Part shown: piece after piece, positions 9,553-20,900 of the stretch
Numbering within the stretch: the stretch's first letter is position 1
Layout of the letters: every line of letters begins with the position of its first letter
Source: Manis javanica
Taxonomy: Eukaryota > Chordata > Mammalia > Pholidota > Manidae
Assembly: GCF_040802235.1 (NCBI RefSeq)
Contig: NC_133162.1
Location: forward strand, 575,501-639,500
Length of the DNA stretch: 64,000 nucleotides
Reading direction: 5' to 3'
Position numbers and translations under genes: made by a program
The notes under the pieces: generated by a model
The model's database searches: none
What the model was told of the DNA's origin: nothing
What the model saw: the letters and a program-made list of their open reading frames with translations, nothing else

Positions 9553-11299
9553 GAATCTGTGTGTCAAGGGGCCCCCCAGTGAGACGAAAGGGGTAATGAT
9601 TCCAGGAGTGTTTCTAGGAGAGCTGGAGACACATGACCCTGCCCTTGTGGCCAGGCCTGTGGCTGCACATGCCGAGGGCAGGGACACTGTTCCCACTAGG
9701 GGGTGTTCACCCCACATGCCTGCAGAGGACAGGGTCAGACCCAGTGGTGCAGAGGAAGTTTTGGGGAACTCCAGGGCCTCGGGCCGGCAGGGCTGAAGAT
9801 GAGAGACTGGCCAAGGGCGCGGGTGAGCCACGGGAACAGTTAACCACTATGCCTCCCTTGCCTGGTGGGCGCCCTGCAGATGCCCCGGGGAGTGTTCAGA
9901 TCCATCGCCAGAAGAAGCCGCGGGACGCCCCACGGGCAGTAGGGGCCAGCAAGGCAGACGGTGCTCCTCGGTGCTCCCAAGTATCCAAACTTGTGACTCA
10001 GCTTTCAGCCCAGAAACAGCCCTTCTCCAGGCAAAGGGTCTCCACCCTTGGCGGCCTGCGGCTTTCTTGGGGTGGGAGTTGGTTACTATGCGGCCTCGGA
10101 GCCCCCCAGCCTGTGGCTCTGACCTTCCAGGGGGTGGGAGTGTGCGGGTGTGTCTGCAAGCTCAGACTGCCCTGAGGGTTTTTGGCAGCTTACAGATTCT
10201 CGGGGACCACGGCCGGAACAGCATCACGCTGCAGAGGTCCCCGTGTGAGGCTCTGCTCCGTCCCCCGGGATTGGTCTCAGCGCCCCCAGGACTGGCAGTT
10301 TGTGGCTGACAACAAGGGTCAGCTGGGGTCGGGGAGACCACCCATGGCTGGCTTGGAGATCTCTGCAGGGCAAGGGTCTCCCTGGGAAAGGGCTGAGGGA
10401 GGGGCTGCAATCCCCGCCTCCCGCCCGGGAGCTCTCTGGGACCGCTGAACACCCAATCCCGTTAAGCTTTGGGGCCCAGCAGTCACTTTAGCCTCTGAAT
10501 GGGCCCCACCTTTCAGGCGCCTCCAGCTGCCTCCTTATCTCCACCTGGGCGGAGCACCTCCAGACCACCCAGACCCCTCCTGTCTGATCTGCCCGTCTAG
10601 GGTGGGGCCGTCAGTTACTATTTGGAAAATGCTCCCAGGGCAGTTTTGATAAAGTCCTCTCAGAGCTGCAGGGATCCTGGTCCCCAGCCAAGGTCCAAGG
10701 TTTCAGACCCCCAGGTTGCGCTGCCCTGGGCTGCCCAGACCAGTTACCTTCCGGGGACAAATGAGCCATTTCCTCCGCGTCACTGGCTCTTCTGCACCTG
10801 TGCTCCGGAACCTCTGAGGAGTCCAGATTCTTGGACCCAGTTCAGCCAAGAGGCTCGTTCCTGGCCAGGGCAAGGGTGGGACCCTGGAGAACGCCCCGCC
10901 TATGTAGCCCAGAGACTGCTCACAGCCCCTAAGGGCTTACTGCCCCAGGGCCAGCCTACGCCTGTCCAGCTCAGCAGGTATCCCAGGAAGTGGGGGAGGG
11001 CCCAGCACTGCTGTGCTGTGCCGGGAAAGCTCCCAGTGGGCAGGGTCTGGGGACACCTCAGGACAGTGTGGCGTTTCTGGACCTGACCTCAGGCTCCACT
11101 GCCTCCCGGGAAGGTCCTGGCCACCAGAGAGGCACCCAGCCCACCGCAGGGCCCCCGCAGTGCTGGCCTTCCCGCCCCTCCCGTCTCAGGAGGCGGCTTA
11201 ACCTCGCCGTGACCTCTGCGGGCCCCACCCACCCGGGCCAGTCCTACCTAGCACACGACCCGCAAACATTCACAGGACTAAATCTGAAAAAGCAACCTT
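9553..11299. other. Intergenic sequence downstream of UTF1
   Basis: No gene recognised. In mouse and human UTF1 is driven by an Oct4/Sox2 enhancer in its 3' flank, so this interval is where the equivalent would lie. I could not pick out a convincing composite octamer-Sox site by eye. Confidence 0.4.
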
Positions 11300-11305
11300 T
11301 TTATT
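11300..11305 (-). terminator. UTF1 polyadenylation signal AATAAA
   Basis: Plus-strand TTTATT reads AATAAA on the minus strand, about 70 nt past the UTF1 stop codon. This gives a short 3' UTR. Confidence 0.75.
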
Positions 11306-11374
11306 GAACGTACACCTGAGTTTGGAATGAGGGAGGGCCATAGGATGGGGTCGAGGCCGAGGGGGGTCAGGGAC

Positions 11375-11868
11375 CTACAGAGGGGCCGGGCGCGGGTCCG
11401 ACAGGACGCCCCGCTCGGCAGCGGCACTGCCCAGGATGAAGCCCACAGCCAGGGACACGGTCTGGTCGAATGAGCCGCGAAGCTGCTCCACGTGCTGGTT
11501 CAGGGTCAGCAGCTGGTCGCGCAGTGGGCCCAGGACGGCCACGATGTCACCCAGGTGGCCCAGGGTCTGCAGCAGGGCGGCATTCAGCGACGGGGGCGCG
11601 GACTGCGAGGGTGCCTGGTCCTCAGGGCGGCCGGGCACCGAGTCCGGGTCCTCGTGGGAGGGGTCGGGGGTCGGCGCCGGAGGGGAGCTGGGGACGCGGA
11701 TGGGCGCGTGCTCCTCCCGGCGGCCGGATGTGGGGGCGAAGGTGGAGAGCGCCGTCGGGGAGCCCGGGGTGCGGGGATCGTCGGCAGACTTGGGAGAGGA
11801 CCTGCCGAACCGGGGAGTCCAGGCGGGGTCCGCGTCGAGGTCTCGGCTGGCGGGCAGCAGCGGGGCGC
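11375..11868 (-). CDS. UTF1: UTF1 exon 2 (coding part)
   Basis: Starts with two bases completing a Gly codon and ends at a stop at 11375-11377. It encodes a Pro/Ser-rich linker followed by the conserved leucine-rich C-terminal domain, and ends SDPRPAPL. Confidence 0.95.
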
Positions 11869-12516
11869 CTGGAAGGCGGAGCGCGTGGTCGGGTCGGGTT
11901 CCCGGGCCCCGCCGCCCCTACCCACCCCACTCCGCCTACCTGGCTCGGCTGGCGCGTGCGGCGCGCGGCGGCCGCGCTGGGGGCGCCGGGGTCCGGGGGA
12001 GCGGCGGCCGCGCTGGGGGCGCCGGTGCCCGTCGTCGCCCAACAGCCCCATGAGCTCGCGGATCTGCGCGTCGAACGGCCCGGGCGGCTGGCCGTGGGCG
12101 TCGCGGAGCTTGTCCTTGAGAAACTTGTAGCGGCGGCGGCACTGGGCGGGCGTCCGCCGCACCTGCTGGCGGGCCAGCGCGGCGGACACGCGGCGGTAGG
12201 TGGGCAGCGCCTGGCGGCGGTCGAGCAGCAGCGCGCGCCACACGGGCGGCTGCAGCAGGGTCCCCAGCAGCAGCTCCGTCTCGCGGGCGCTCCAGGGCGT
12301 GCGCTGCGCCGAGCCCGGGGACACGGGCGACACGGGCGACCCGGGTGCCGCGGGCGGCCACGGGGACGCGGGCGCCGCCAGCGCGCCGGGCGACGGGGGC
12401 CGCTCGGGCGGGGTCCCCGGCGCGCCCTCGGCCGGCCTCGGCTCCGAGTCCGGGCTGGCGGGCGGCGGCGGCTCGCGGGGGGCGGGCGGCGGCGGCCTGC
12501 GGGGCCGGAGCAGCAT
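11375..12516 (-). CDS. UTF1: UTF1, undifferentiated embryonic cell transcription factor 1
   Basis: UTF1 is a chromatin-associated nuclear factor of pluripotent cells and the germ line. Two exons (11940-12516 and 11375-11868) join in phase 1 through CCAG|gtaggc and ttccag|GC, giving 356 residues (human about 341). The N-terminus starts [10 protein letters not shown] and is Pro-rich. A Myb/SANT-like domain lies at about residues 70-140 ([12 protein letters not shown], then [17 protein letters not shown]). An Arg-rich stretch at 165-187 holds two copies of RRPQRGRR. The conserved C-terminal leucine-rich domain lies at about 286-350 ([11 protein letters not shown], then [11 protein letters not shown]). 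The start was chosen by agreement with known orthologues. The frame is also open further 5', but that part is CpG-island sequence without homology. The gene appears intact. Confidence 0.95.
11940..12516 (-). CDS. UTF1: UTF1 exon 1 (coding part)
   Basis: Encodes residues 1-192 plus the first base of codon 193: Pro-rich N-terminus, the whole SANT-like domain, and the Arg-rich segment. ATG is at 12514-12516. Confidence 0.95.
11965..12025 (-). repeat. 36-bp duplication inside UTF1 exon 1
   Basis: A 25-bp GC-rich word at 11965-11989 recurs identically at 12001-12025, an offset of 36 bp (12 codons). It produces the repeated RRPQRGRR in the Arg-rich segment and keeps the frame. Confidence 0.85.
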
Positions 12517-12900
12517 CCTGGGGCGGCGCGCGCTCGGCGGGGGCCCTGGCGGGAGAGGCCGCCCACGCGCTCCGAGGACCCTGCGCGTCCGCCCTCCGCC
12601 GCGCCGAGCCGGGTCTACGCGGCCCCGCCCCCTCCGCCCAAGTTCAACGCGGCGGTGTTCCGGGCGCCGGAGGTCGCCGCTCACAGCGCGGCCCCGCCCG
12701 CCGGGGAGGGCCGGAGCGACGGAGGGGGTGGGCTTTGGCCTCCTGAACTCTCTGGACGGAGCGCCGGCGATTCTGGGAACGGGCGCTGGGGGCGAAGGGT
12801 TCAGCTCGTCCTTACGCAGGAGCCGTGCCCTTTCACCACCGCGCGGGTCAGGCCCCCGAACAGGCCAGCCCGGGAAGGTCCCCTGCGCCCCTGCTTTTTG

Positions 12901-13114
12901 CCTTTGTTGCGACCTAGTGCGTTGTTTGTAGCTATAACCATGTGCTGGCTCCGACCCTGCCTCTGGTGTGGGTTGAGTGTGTGCACGGGAGGTGGAGGTC
13001 ATCGCCACGTCATCAGAATTAGTATCGTAATTCACAGGCTTAACGGAAAGAAGCTTCTTTACTCTCGCGAAGAGTACCTACAGCTAGCATTATGGTTAGT
13101 ATGAAGTGTTGAGC
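12901..13114. other. Intergenic sequence upstream of UTF1
   Basis: GC content drops here as the CpG island ends. No feature recognised. Confidence 0.4.
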
Positions 13115-13380
13115 GTTACCTCCCTGAGATTAGGGGACAAGGATGCCCAAGGTCACCGATTCTGTTAAACATTATTCTAGGAATGCTGGCCAGAGCAGTA
13201 AGACAAGAAAAAGGAATAAGATGCATAAAGACTGAAAAGGAAGAAGTAATGATTTGTGGATGATGTCATTGTATGCAAGGAAAGTAAAATAAACTATAAG
13301 CACATTAGGACTAATAAATGAATTTAGCAAGGCCATTAAATAGAGCAATAAACAAAACCCAATTGTCTTTTTGTGTACCA
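13115..13380 (+). mobile_element. L1 ORF2 fragment (reverse transcriptase region)
   Basis: Contains the L1 ORF2 segment running from GACAAGGATGCCCA through the GCCAGAGCAGTAAGACAAG motif to the decayed catalytic FADDV-type region (TGTGGATGATGTCATT). It is interrupted and 3' truncated. Confidence 0.8.
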
Positions 13381-16333
13381 GCTACAGGAGTTTTATGAAG
13401 CTTTTTAGTTTGGGATAATTTAAGATTTACAGCCAGGTTTTGATGACAGCACAGCGCCCTCTTGCTTCCCTGGGCAAACATCTTGCCCAACCACGGCATG
13501 TCTGTCCAAGCTGAGGAATCAATATGACCGCGACACTATTGACTAACAAGCCCAGGCTGCACTGGGGTTTTACCAGGCTTTCCACCAAAGCCCCTTTTCT
13601 GTGCCCAGATCCCAGGCAGGGTGCTGTGCTCCGCCTCCTCAGCCTCCTCTCTGCACTGTGGCCGTTTCATGTCCTTTGATTTGGGATTATCTGGCATCTT
13701 CTGATTATCCTGGGGTTGTGGGTTTTTGGAATAAGACCACGGAGGGCACGTGTGTGACTTTGGTAGGGCTCACAGCGTGGTGCTCACCCTGATACCAGTC
13801 AAGGCAGTGCCTGCTGAGGCGGCCCGTCCCCAAGTCCACCCCACCTTGGGGGTAATAACCATGCTGCACCATGGAGGCACCTACACATGCTGTTTGGGAT
13901 TCTCCTGGATTCTCTTCATTTGTTCACCTGCTCAGCTGCCCATTTCTCCGTGTGGCCTCCCGGATGCTTGTTACGCCTGGGCCACAGTCTGACACTGCTG
14001 TGTCCGGGTGCTCAGATCACCCAGCCTGGCTCAGACCACTCAGAGCCCCTCACAGCTCTCTCCCTCTTTCCCAGCACCCCCACCCATCCCACTCCAAGCA
14101 CTTCTTGCTTTGTGGCACCACAAGGTGTTCCTGGCTCATCTACTTCCCCACCCAGCCCTACGATTAGCACTCAGACAGATTTTCCAGAGGTCTGTGGTCC
14201 TTTTTGGAGAATGGTGTCTGGGTATGGTACACCTGCTGCTACTGGGGTGTCACAGTTTCCAGCCAATGTTCCCAGGGGGATTTTGTCCCCCCCCAGGGAT
14301 ATTTGAAGGTGTCTTTGGTTGTCATAACTTGGAAGGGTGCCGCTGGCATCTAGAGGGTAGAGACTAGATGGCACAAAACCTCATGCAGTGTCCCAGAGGT
14401 CCCCAACAGAACTTCCGCCCAGGGTGTGTGCAGTGCTGTGACCTAGGACCCCTGTGCTGGCCCTACAGGGGCACGTGGGCAGGCACCTGTGTGCACTGAC
14501 CCAGATGCCCACACGCCTGGGTGTATTTCTGTACCTGGGCACCTTGCACCTGCAGGGCATGTTCATTCTTGCCTCCCCCTGGCTTTTCAGCAGCTTCTCT
14601 CTGATAGCAGGAGGCAGGGCTCTCTCATTCTGGGTACCTATTGTTCCAGCATCCTTCGCCCGGTCAGCACGGTCACTTCCTGTCCAAACACCATTTCCCC
14701 TTGTTACTTAGGGTAACAAGGCTGCTGAGAGGCTTCTGGGGAGCTGGGGGCGGTGGGAAGGTGGGCCGCGCAAGGCATGTACATCAGCAAGGATTCCCGC
14801 TTCCTCTGAGCAGGCTTCCAGTGTAGCAACAGTAATGGAAACAACACGAAAGCCCCCTGTCCCTGAGGGTGAACCCCAGGGGCAGCCGTGGAGTCCTGCC
14901 CAAGTCTCAGCGACGGGAACAGCCTCTTCAAGGAGTGTTTCTGTGTTTGGGGCCAGGATGAGGGCGAGGGTGGGCTCCACGGCATTCCCTGTGACTGGGG
15001 CAGCTGGGTGGCCTGTGCCCCACCAGCCTGGGCACTGATTCCCGACTGTGGCCTGGCAGGGGTCCCACGGGCCCTCTGCAGGGGCGTGTGCTGATGCCCC
15101 GGTGGCCGCTGGGCCGGGCTGACATCTCTGTCTCTCTGCAGCTTACCCAGGGTGACCTTGGGCTCGCCCCCAGCATGGCCTCGGGCCATCAGACCGCGGA
15201 TGCAGTGGGGGCTCCCCCAGAGCGTCGGTTCACTAGGCCAGACTCTGCTTAGCATAGGAGAGGAAGGTACAGGGTGGGAGCCTGGGGTCTGTGGCTCAAC
15301 AGGGCTGTCAGTTCTCTGAAAGAAAAACCCATTGCTTTGATTGGACCTGGTGCCCTAAAGGGGACCCCAGTCTTCACAGTGCTTCATTCATGTCTCAGGA
15401 GGGAAGACGTCCTGGGCTTTAGTGATTTTAAGGTGGGTGAGGACCCAGGCCACCCGTGACCTGGACACCACAGCTCCTGTCCATGTGACAGGCTTACAGA
15501 GTTTTACCTTCCTATGGGGCAGGGGACTTTATTGTTCATTTTAGGACTTCCCTGCTGACTCACAGAAAACATCAATGGTGTATACCCCAAAACTCTGTGA
15601 ACCCCTGGCCTTCCACCCCTCCTTTTCAGTGTCCCCCAGTCCTAAACCCTTCCCCCAGGACAGTCCCTGGTGACCATGCCCCACAGGAACACCCGCCATG
15701 GCCTGGGAGGGACAGCCGGCTGTGTGCCCACAGCTCTGGGGGAGGCTGGGTGGTGGGCGTGCGGTGCAGGGCTTGCCGGTGGGAATGGCTGGGGATGCGC
15801 AGGGTTTGTGGCAGGACAGCCTTGAGGTCCTGGCACTGAGGCCTGGTGGCAACTGGCCTGGGCGGTCTGTGGTGTCCTCTGGAGGCAGGCAGAGCGGGTG
15901 CTGGCTCACAGGCCCCAGAGCTGTGGGGCTGGGCCTGCACCAGGAGCAAGCCACCTTCTGGAGCACCCCTGAATCTGTCCTTGTCCGGCCATGAAGGGTT
16001 CCCCCAACCCCCAAGGCAGGAGTCATTTTGGAGACAGACAAAACGAGCCATATGAAAAGCTGTGTCGGCAGAAATTATTTTGTTTAGAAACCTGCATGTG
16101 GTGTCTGGGTGCCATGTGGACACTGCTCAAGTTGAAAGTTCCGTGGGTCCTTGTTCACAGGTCTTCACTGTTGGGGTGTTTGTGCTGGATGCTGGCTTCC
16201 ATTCAGGCTTTGTGACACTGTCTTCGTTAAATTCAAACTCTGAAAATGGTCGAGAGGATTGGTAGAACATAATTCTCATAAAAAAGCCGAAGAAAGTGCA
16301 CACATTTGCGTGGCCAAGGGGGCCAAGTCCCCT
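13381..16333. other. Intergenic sequence between UTF1 and KNDC1
   Basis: Apart from the MER5A-like piece, nothing was recognised. A second minus-strand AATAAA lies at 15528-15533 and could be a distal KNDC1 poly(A) signal. Confidence 0.4.
14268..14350 (+). mobile_element. MER5A-like hAT-Charlie DNA transposon fragment
   Basis: Matches the remembered MER5A core in order: GATTTTGTCCCCCCCCAGG, then TTTGGTTGTCATAACT, then TGGCATCTAGAGGGTAGAG. Only the middle of the element is left and no terminal repeat is visible. Confidence 0.7.
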
Positions 16334-16339
16334 TTTATT
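16334..16339 (-). terminator. Candidate KNDC1 polyadenylation signal AATAAA
   Basis: Plus-strand TTTATT gives AATAAA on the minus strand, 1.33 kb past the KNDC1 stop. This is the first such hexamer noticed downstream of the stop. Confidence 0.5.
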
Positions 16340-17670
16340 CATTTAAGCAGAACCAGTGTGTCTCAAATGAATTTATGTGGGAAAGCATGTCTTGACATTA
16401 AAAATTCAGTGTTTTTATCACAACTAACAGTTTTCCTAGAAGTACCACTAGCTGGTTGCTCTAAAGAATCATAATTCCCAAACTCTAGAGAATAATCTTG
16501 GGTTTTGCAGGGATTAGCAGTGCAAGCACGTCCTCCCTGTTGTGGGATGTGACCTCACTGTCCTGGCCCCATGCCCCTGGCTGAGGGCATCTGCCACCTG
16601 CTGAGCAAATGCTCAGCACTCACTGTTTGGAAGCAGAACCCTGGAAAGGAGCAAACTTTGTTTTCCCTTAGTTCTGGCAAAGTGCCAGTGAGGGCAGGTT
16701 CGGGAGCCTGGTGTGGCGCGTGCATCGCATGCAGCTGTTGAAGCGGAGAGGCTGCAGCCCCCAGACGGGGTGGAGGGAACCCCTGTTTCAGGGCTGCTGT
16801 GGTGTCCTGCGTGCCCTCCCGGGAAACAGAGCCTGGGCCCAGGCACGCCTGCCTCACCAGGAGCTGCTATCAGAGGCGGGACACTGGGCACGCTGAGGCC
16901 CTGGGGCTTGCAGAGGTGCCAGTTAGGAGCTGCAAGGCGTTTACCAGCGGCAGGATGCTGGCTGTGGGCGGAGGCAACACCAGGCCTGCTGGGGGAAGGA
17001 CGTGAGCCGAGCTGGACGGCAGGGGCCTGGCCAAGGAAGGTGTTGGCCTGGGGCACAGGTGCGGTTTTCTGGAAACCGCTTCCCCAGGTGGTCAGGGGAA
17101 GTTGGGGCTGCAGGTAGGAATGGAAGTAGGAGTGTGACCCCAAGTTGGGGCTTGACCAATGGGAAGCCTCAGGCTTCAGTGGAAGGTTCTGGAAACCCCG
17201 GGAACCTGTGGTTGGTATTGGGGTCAGAGGTCAGTCTAGGTCCTGGTTGCTGGACAGACCTAGGCCAGCCTTGTGAAAACCCTGCTCAGTGGGTGAGTTC
17301 ACACACAGTGAGTCAGGGCGGCTGGGCATGTGGCCGGGGTGGGCTGGGTCACAGGGAGGTCTGAGAGGTGTAGGGAGGTGTGAGGCCCCTGGGGCTCACT
17401 TCAGTTCTGTTTCTGCTTTTAGATTTAAGCCACAACGGTGCAGGAACCCCCAGCCTCCCCTCTATCTGTGTTTCCCCTCGGTGAGCTGCTCTGAGCCTGT
17501 CTCTGGTGCCCTGCTGGCATGTGCCCACTGCCAGGTTGAGCCTCGGCTCCCCCGGGGGCTGTGGGTCCCCACCAAGTGGCAGTGTCCTGGGGCTCTGGGC
17601 CGGGAGCAGGTCCCTTCCTACCCCAGGCCTGCCCTGCTTGGAATCCCATGCCCAGACCCGCTGTCCTGTG
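16340..17670 (-). other. Inferred KNDC1 3' untranslated region
   Basis: Non-coding stretch from the TAG stop at 17671-17673 to the candidate poly(A) signal. Its extent is an inference from the signal only. Confidence 0.5.
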
Positions 17671-17902
17671 CTACTGGAACGTGGCCTTCATCCTCCGCAA
17701 CTTGTCCTGAATCTTCCTCGAATGCTTGTCGCTGGCGATCTGGTGGGAGGTGGCCCTGTTGTCTGCTGCTAGAATGGAAATGTCCACTCCGCTGAAACGC
17801 GCGATCCTTTCCTTGAGGTAGGATTGAAGCTTGGGGTCGGGGGCGAGCGTGTAGGGGTTCTCTTGGAAGGCATGGACCTGGCTCACCACCTTGGCGATGT
17901 TT
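17671..17902 (-). CDS. KNDC1: KNDC1 exon 30: C-terminus
   Basis: 232 coding nt encoding [38 protein letters not shown] and the terminal [16 protein letters not shown], then TAG at 17671-17673. Confidence 0.97.
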
Positions 17903-20900
17903 CTGCGTTGGGGGGAGAAATGACACCTAAGTTTGCACAAGTCACAAAGGGCGGCATTCTGGGGGTCCCCAGGACACCCGAGGTTGTCATCTAAACCAAA
18001 CCTTCATAGCACAGGCTGGGGGTGAGTTTGCTGTGTTTATTCCCAAGGCCAAGGCTCATTTCATTACCCAGGCCTGTCTGTCCTCCTGCCCTGTCCCTCT
18101 GTCCATCCACTTCTCATCCCACACTATTCACTGGATGTCTGTGTTGGGCCCTGGTCAGCACTAAGGATCCCAGCATGGATCAGAGCAAGGGCAGCACCGA
18201 GGGCGCAGAGGCAGATGAGCATACGTGGGGTCACGTGGGGCACACGAGCGGTTGCTGGCTGCACGTCTGATGTCCCGGGGCAGCTCGAGAGCCACCGAGG
18301 GAGTGCTGGCAGCCTGATAACCGGCTAACGCTGGCAGACATTCCCCTCCTGCTGGGGCGCAAGCGCTCATGTTCCTGCTGGGTGAAGATGAGCCTGTGCA
18401 CGTGTGAGCCGGTCGGGGGGCTGGCTGCTGCTTCTGCGCTCCTGCAGTTTTCCATTTTGCTGATGTGGATTAGTGTATGTGTGGTGCCTCTTACATTGGT
18501 GACTAAACGGGGGCCTCTACAGAGCAGGTTGGAACCACCGGGCTCCAGTTACCTGGGCTATTCGCCCAGTGAGGCCGTCTGCCTGTGCCTCCGAGGCGCA
18601 TGTGGCTGGACGGTGGCCTGGCCAGGCTCTCTGCCGTGTGCATGATGGGGAGGAAGAGCAGAGGGGAATGGGGTGGGGCAGAAGGTCTGGGGGTGAGGAC
18701 CCCTGGAGACAGGCTGCTGGCCCTGCTCTGCGGTACAGCCCGAGGCCTCCAGGGCAGGCCTGGAGCCCCAGGGTGAGGCTGGGCTGGAGGCATGGCTCCT
18801 TAGGGCCTGCCTGCACCTGTCCTCTTTGGCTGGGGACTGGCTAGGGTTGTGGTGGATTCGCAGGCAGCCCCTGTCTGTGCTTCCCAGGGGGTCCCCAGGT
18901 GCGTGGGTCCCCGGGGGTACTGGTCGGGGGACAGTGGGATGGAAGGAGCAGGCTGAGACTGACCGGATCCTACGGGGATAGCTGTAGGGACAGGGGCCCA
19001 AGGGGATCATCAGAGGCCAGGAGAGAGGGAGGAGGGGACACCTGGGGGATCAGGCAGGGTGGCCACATGCCCACAGAAGTGGGGTTCAGGGTGGGCCCGG
19101 ATCTCTTAATGGGTTGGTCAGGTGACCTTGGAGCAGTGTTTTGGGACCATGGGTGCAGTGTGAGAAACCCACTGTTTTTGGAAAGAGGTGGTAAGCAATC
19201 ACCCAGAAGGCCCTGGGCTAGGGTGCGGGCTGAGTGAGGGGCGGGGAGGACAGGGAGACCCCCTGAGCTTGCTCTGCCCTGGGCCCTCTCACCTGAGCTT
19301 GCTCCACCTGTGGGCCCCATTGGTCATGGTGAAGCCCCCCGTCTCCAGCTGCTGGACGTGCATGGCCAGGAGGCGGGCTGAGGGCAGAGTGGGCTGGGCC
19401 CGGAAGCGCCGCCCTTCCATCAGGCACAGGCTGTCGCTCTTGAGGAAGACCTGGGACCCAGCCAGGGGCGCGGGCCGGAGAGACAGCCGAGAGCTCAGGG
19501 CCCAGTGTGCGGCCCAGACAGTCCCACTGACCCCTGTATTCCACTGCATGGGGGCTGCACAGCACCCCGACTTATATCCCATCCAAAATGCCCCTGGGTT
19601 TGCTGGATTAGGGATTGGAAGGCCAGCAGTTTTAAGCTCGCAGGCACACAATGTGCGCCGACACCCACCAGAGAGCTCTGAGCTTCCTGCTGCTGACACG
19701 GCAGATCCCTGACCTCCGGTCCGAGTGGCCCACCTGCCCGGATGAGACCCCCAGCCAGCTGCAGGGTCCCCTGTGTCTGGTGTCAGCTGCGGACGCACTG
19801 CCCTCCCACCCGCAGATGGCTGCCTGGGTGTCTGCCGCTGCCTGCCCCGGCTGCCTTGTTTGCGGCGCCCCCTCATTTACAGTCCCATGAGGCTGCCTCT
19901 GCCCATGGCGAGAAGACCAGAGGGTCAGCCCTGCTCAGGCTGGGCCCCTGGGCACCTGGATCTTGGGCCAGTGGCCCAGCGGGGGGCTCTTAGAGCTTCG
20001 TGGCCACCCTTGGCAGAGGCCCCTTGGGGAGAGGGTGAGGCCACGCTAGCCGGGCTGCTCCATGTGTGACACTGAGGGCGCTGTGACACAGCGTGTGCGG
20101 GTCTGTGGTCGGGGAGAAGCCCCGGTGCACGTGGGCAGCAGAAGCCCACATGGAGCGGCGTACCTCCACGGCCTTCAGCTCCTCCATGACCTCAGCTGTC
20201 TTTGCGGGTAAAATCCTCCAGGCCTGAAATGAAAGCGCTGGTGAAACCCCCGGCCTGGGTCCTGCCCAGCCCTCCCGCCCAGCCCGGCGACTCACAGGGG
20301 CCTGCCTCACGGCGAGGTGCTCCAGGGCCCCCAGGATCTGCATGGCCGTGGCAAAGTTCCTCTGCTCATAGCAAGATTTCGCTATCAGCAAAAACTTGGA
20401 CAGCAGGTCCACCTGCAGCTGAGAGCAGAGGGCGGGTGGGCGGGGAACATCCAGGACCTGTTAAATGACCCAGCACCAGGGCGCGCAGCGGCTCCCCTCC
20501 CTCTGTGGGGCAGGAGGTGGGCAGGGGAGCGCGGGTCTCGGATGGCCATGGGGGGCGCTGGGTGGCAGGCGGGCATTACCTGAAGAAACAAGCAGGCAGA
20601 TGCTCTGTGAGCACAAAGGTGTCGAAGAAGTCACCCTCATTTCTCTAAAACAAACTCACTCCCGGGCAGACCTCTGCACTAGGTGCAGGATGCTCTGGGG
20701 CTGGGGGCAGCTTCAGGACCAGAAGGGCATGTCAGCCAGAGACAGTGGGGCGGCCGGCTGGACACAGGGCCTGCCGCCGTATCTGCTGCAGGGTGAGGGG
20801 GCAGCGCCTGCCTGGGGGTCTGCTCCCACCAGGTCCTGCACATCCTCCATGGTTCGCTGGTCAGTTGGTGGAGCACAGACCATATCCAGTGGGATTCTCA

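Larger units (their letters stand above)
11600..12900. promoter_or_regulatory. CpG island and promoter region of UTF1
   Basis: Very CpG-dense sequence covers UTF1 exon 1, its intron and the upstream flank. GC-box sequence (CCCCGCCCCCTCCGCCC) lies at about 12623-12640, just upstream of the start codon. No TATA box was seen. The exact transcription start cannot be placed. Confidence 0.75.

Noticed and set aside
11470-13104. A 544-codon plus-strand frame across UTF1
   Set aside because: It is antisense to the well-conserved UTF1 exons and is explained by GC-rich sequence lacking stop codons.
20580-20604. Possible 25-nt microexon of KNDC1 (acceptor ctcacag, donor TTCAG|gtaatg)
   Set aside because: Exons 26 and 27 already join in phase without it and match the recalled human order (HTPK then LQVDLL). 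It would also need a different phase.
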